Part shown: one piece after another, positions 62,035-64,000 of the stretch | Layout: each line of letters begins with the position of its first letter | How positions within the stretch are numbered: position 1 is the first letter of the stretch | NCBI GenBank assembly: GCA_024516035.1 | Contig: CM044959.1 | Coordinates: 36,359,876 to 36,423,875 of the forward strand | From: Bactericera cockerelli | Lineage: Eukaryota > Arthropoda > Insecta > Hemiptera > Triozidae | Direction of reading: 5' to 3' | Length of the DNA stretch: 64,000 bases | The notes under the pieces: generated by a model | What the model was told of the DNA's origin: nothing | Seen by the model: only the letters and a program-made list of their open reading frames with translations | The model's database searches: none | Program-made: the position numbers and the translations under genes

Positions 62035-64000
62035 AAACTACAAGTTGTACCAGGACATCCGGCACATACCACAAAATTTCTGGTCGACAAAAACATTACA
62101 GTGCCAAGCACTGTTTTTGACGAATTAAAGCACTCAGTGTTGAACAAATAGTCAAAAAATTCAGTTCCAACGTTGTACATTTAAGATTTTAGGATATTAC
62201 CCTCCGCTCGTTGTGAATCGCACCAACCTGCCTCACCCAGCCTAGGTTGGGCTGAAAATGGTAACCTCCAGTACCAACGGGGATTGAAACTCATGACCCC
62301 TAAAATAGTCCACTGTACCACGAAGTTTTAGACCAACCAATACAATACCAACTATGCTTGAGTTTTATTGCTATTCTTAGCGAGTTAGGCGGTTCCTTAC
62401 TATTATTAATATACAATTAATAGCACCTTATACTTCTGTCTAAAACCATCATATATTCATAAATCATAAATACATTTACCTGCACGAGGAATAAATTAAA
62501 AGTTAAGTAAATTTTGCTAGCTTGTTGTAATCACTGGATGAAATTAAGACCGTAGCATTGTAAACCTTAGATTTGTAAAAAAAAAAAAAATAGAATACAG
62601 TTAATATTTTTTTATATAATTCAGATTTAGAGAACTGTGATTCCTATTAAGGTCTAAATTGAGGTCGCGACATAGGTTTCATCTTTACTTTTTTTTTCAC
62701 TCAATGAGGATTTTGACAGTTGAGCCTAACATATACAATACATAAAATTCAGCTTTGTTAATATGGGCCAGCGGGTGAGTTTCTCTTGACGAGCGCTCGG
62801 CGTGTGACAAGTTTGATTTTACATTGAACGGTTATTAAATGTTATAGTTTAATTTTGTATAAAAAATACATAGACATGGTGATATATACTTATTTATTTA
62901 AAATAATCCAACTTGTTTTTACTTTGAAATAATTAGTTTCAATGTGAAGTTGAATAATCCAAGTTTATTGAACTGTCCTTGAGATATTAGTTAATGTATA
63001 TCAAGGGCAGTTGTTTATTTTTTGCTAAAGCTGCGTCCCCACCGGTGTTAAACGTGTTGTTCAACAAATGTTGAACAACATTGCACCGTCCCCACCGGAA
63101 TTTTCAATGTAGACGCTTTTTTGTTGACCAACAAGATTCAAAATTTTAGTTCTCTCAAGTTAGTCCATATTTGCAACATGTGGTTTCGACGGCTGAGTGC
63201 AACATGTGGTTTCGACACGTTTTGCAATATTGTCGAATTTTAAATGGTGAGTGTTGAAAAGCAATATTTCTGACACTGAGATTCGATCTCATTTGATTCT
63301 CAAGGAAGAGTGGAGCATGTGATGTGAATAGTTGCGACACAAAATGAAAACCTTCGAGCGAAATAAATAGACAAATCGAGATCTTAAGTAATGTCTTAAG
63401 TATTAGTTTCCTCATTTAAAACAAAACGCAATGTCTAGAGTTAGCGCCACAGAGGTATTACAAAAACTTTTATTCCTGTCCTTAGTGATTTTATTGCTCA
63501 TTTTACAGGGTGCGGCGCGTAATCCCATTTTGAATGCCCAGTGAAGCCGCACTTTCTAATTAGACAAATTGAACAAGTAGAAGATGAAAACTACTAATTT
63601 TCGATTCATTAGCTCAGTGCAAAAGATTTTATCAAGCACAGAAGGCTCTTGCGTGGAGACTTATTTTTCGTAAAATAATGATCGTAGGTGCAAACGTGAG
63701 TTTGACATTGCACCCAAACTGTCAACTCGATCCTGCATGGAGGATTTTCATTTAAGTTTCCCTAGTTGTTTTCACTCATATAAGCATATTTGTTTATTAA
63801 ACACAGCCTGTGTCAACCCCCAAAACGTTGAACGAGTAAGTTAGCGATATGCGTACACCTAGGTGCTCAGTTCGCATATATGTGCTGCTCTTGGCTATCA
63901 ACCGTTCATTGCGGAGTATACTTTCATAAAGAATGCATTTCATCTATAAAACTGGCAGTGTGCAGGAATTGTTCGACGAGACTTATTCAACGACACAAAT
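62035..64000. other. Right-end intergenic region
   Basis: No gene supported. It holds a diverged 5S-derived SINE piece at about 62195-62345 (minus), a short GTCCCCACC-type repeat at about 63034-63120 shared with 28283-28400, and a diverged repeat at about 63150-63430 related to 23490-23740. The ORF at 63155-63415 is inside that repeat and has no known motif. A TGACAAGTTTG and AT-rich sequence fill the rest. Confidence 0.5.

Overview
This is a eukaryotic nuclear window, AT-rich and full of transposable elements. The organism is an arthropod and most probably an insect. Conserved proteins match insect/metazoan orthologues, introns use GT-AG junctions, and the repeats include tRNA-derived and 5S rRNA-derived SINEs, Tc1 and hAT-type DNA elements, R2-like and jockey-like LINEs and a BEL/Pao LTR element. 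A hemipteran is my guess, but I cannot place it from sequence alone. There are no prokaryotic features, operons or CRISPR arrays.

Layout. (1) 0.5-3.7 kb, minus strand: the first two coding exons of the JNK-interacting scaffold syd/JIP3-4; the gene runs off the left edge. An R2-like LINE fragment lies just upstream of it at 4.1-5.1 kb. (2) 8.4-30.7 kb, plus strand: four conserved genes whose coding regions are each one uninterrupted exon. They are Cdk8, Samm50 (one 1-nt frameshift), Unc50 and a coracle/protein 4.1-like FERM gene. A complete Tc1-like element (13.84-15.43 kb, DD34E transposase, TA duplication) and several SINEs and MITEs lie between them. (3) 32-38 kb: LINE remains, one inserted inside another, and a dense SINE field. 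(4) 38.6-44.5 kb, plus strand: three exons of an RBM12-like RNA-binding protein (RRM, Met/Gly/Pro/Asn heptad repeats, RS-rich tail), cut by a 100-N gap. (5) 45.7-61.8 kb, plus strand: the last four coding exons of HINFP, the histone H4 transcription factor, whose 5' exons are missing on the other side of that gap.

The 14.1-kb HINFP intron is the most striking part. It starts with degenerate copies of the 3' end of the preceding exon, each carrying the splice donor. One array member is split by a four-level nest: a foldback element (about 400-bp inverted arms, TA duplication) holds a hAT-type element (8-bp duplication), which holds both a 72-bp satellite with higher-order structure and a BEL/Pao element with seemingly identical 575-bp LTRs (5-bp duplication). 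The BEL pol gene is in turn split by a second foldback element with 792-bp arms (TA duplication).

The host genes have unrelated cellular jobs (JNK/kinesin scaffolding, Mediator kinase, mitochondrial outer-membrane assembly, Golgi protein, cortical cytoskeleton, RNA binding, histone transcription) and show no sign of acting as one pathway. The novelty lies in genome structure: nested elements, splice-site minisatellites in two genes, a run of intronless genes, and an abundant 5S-derived SINE family.
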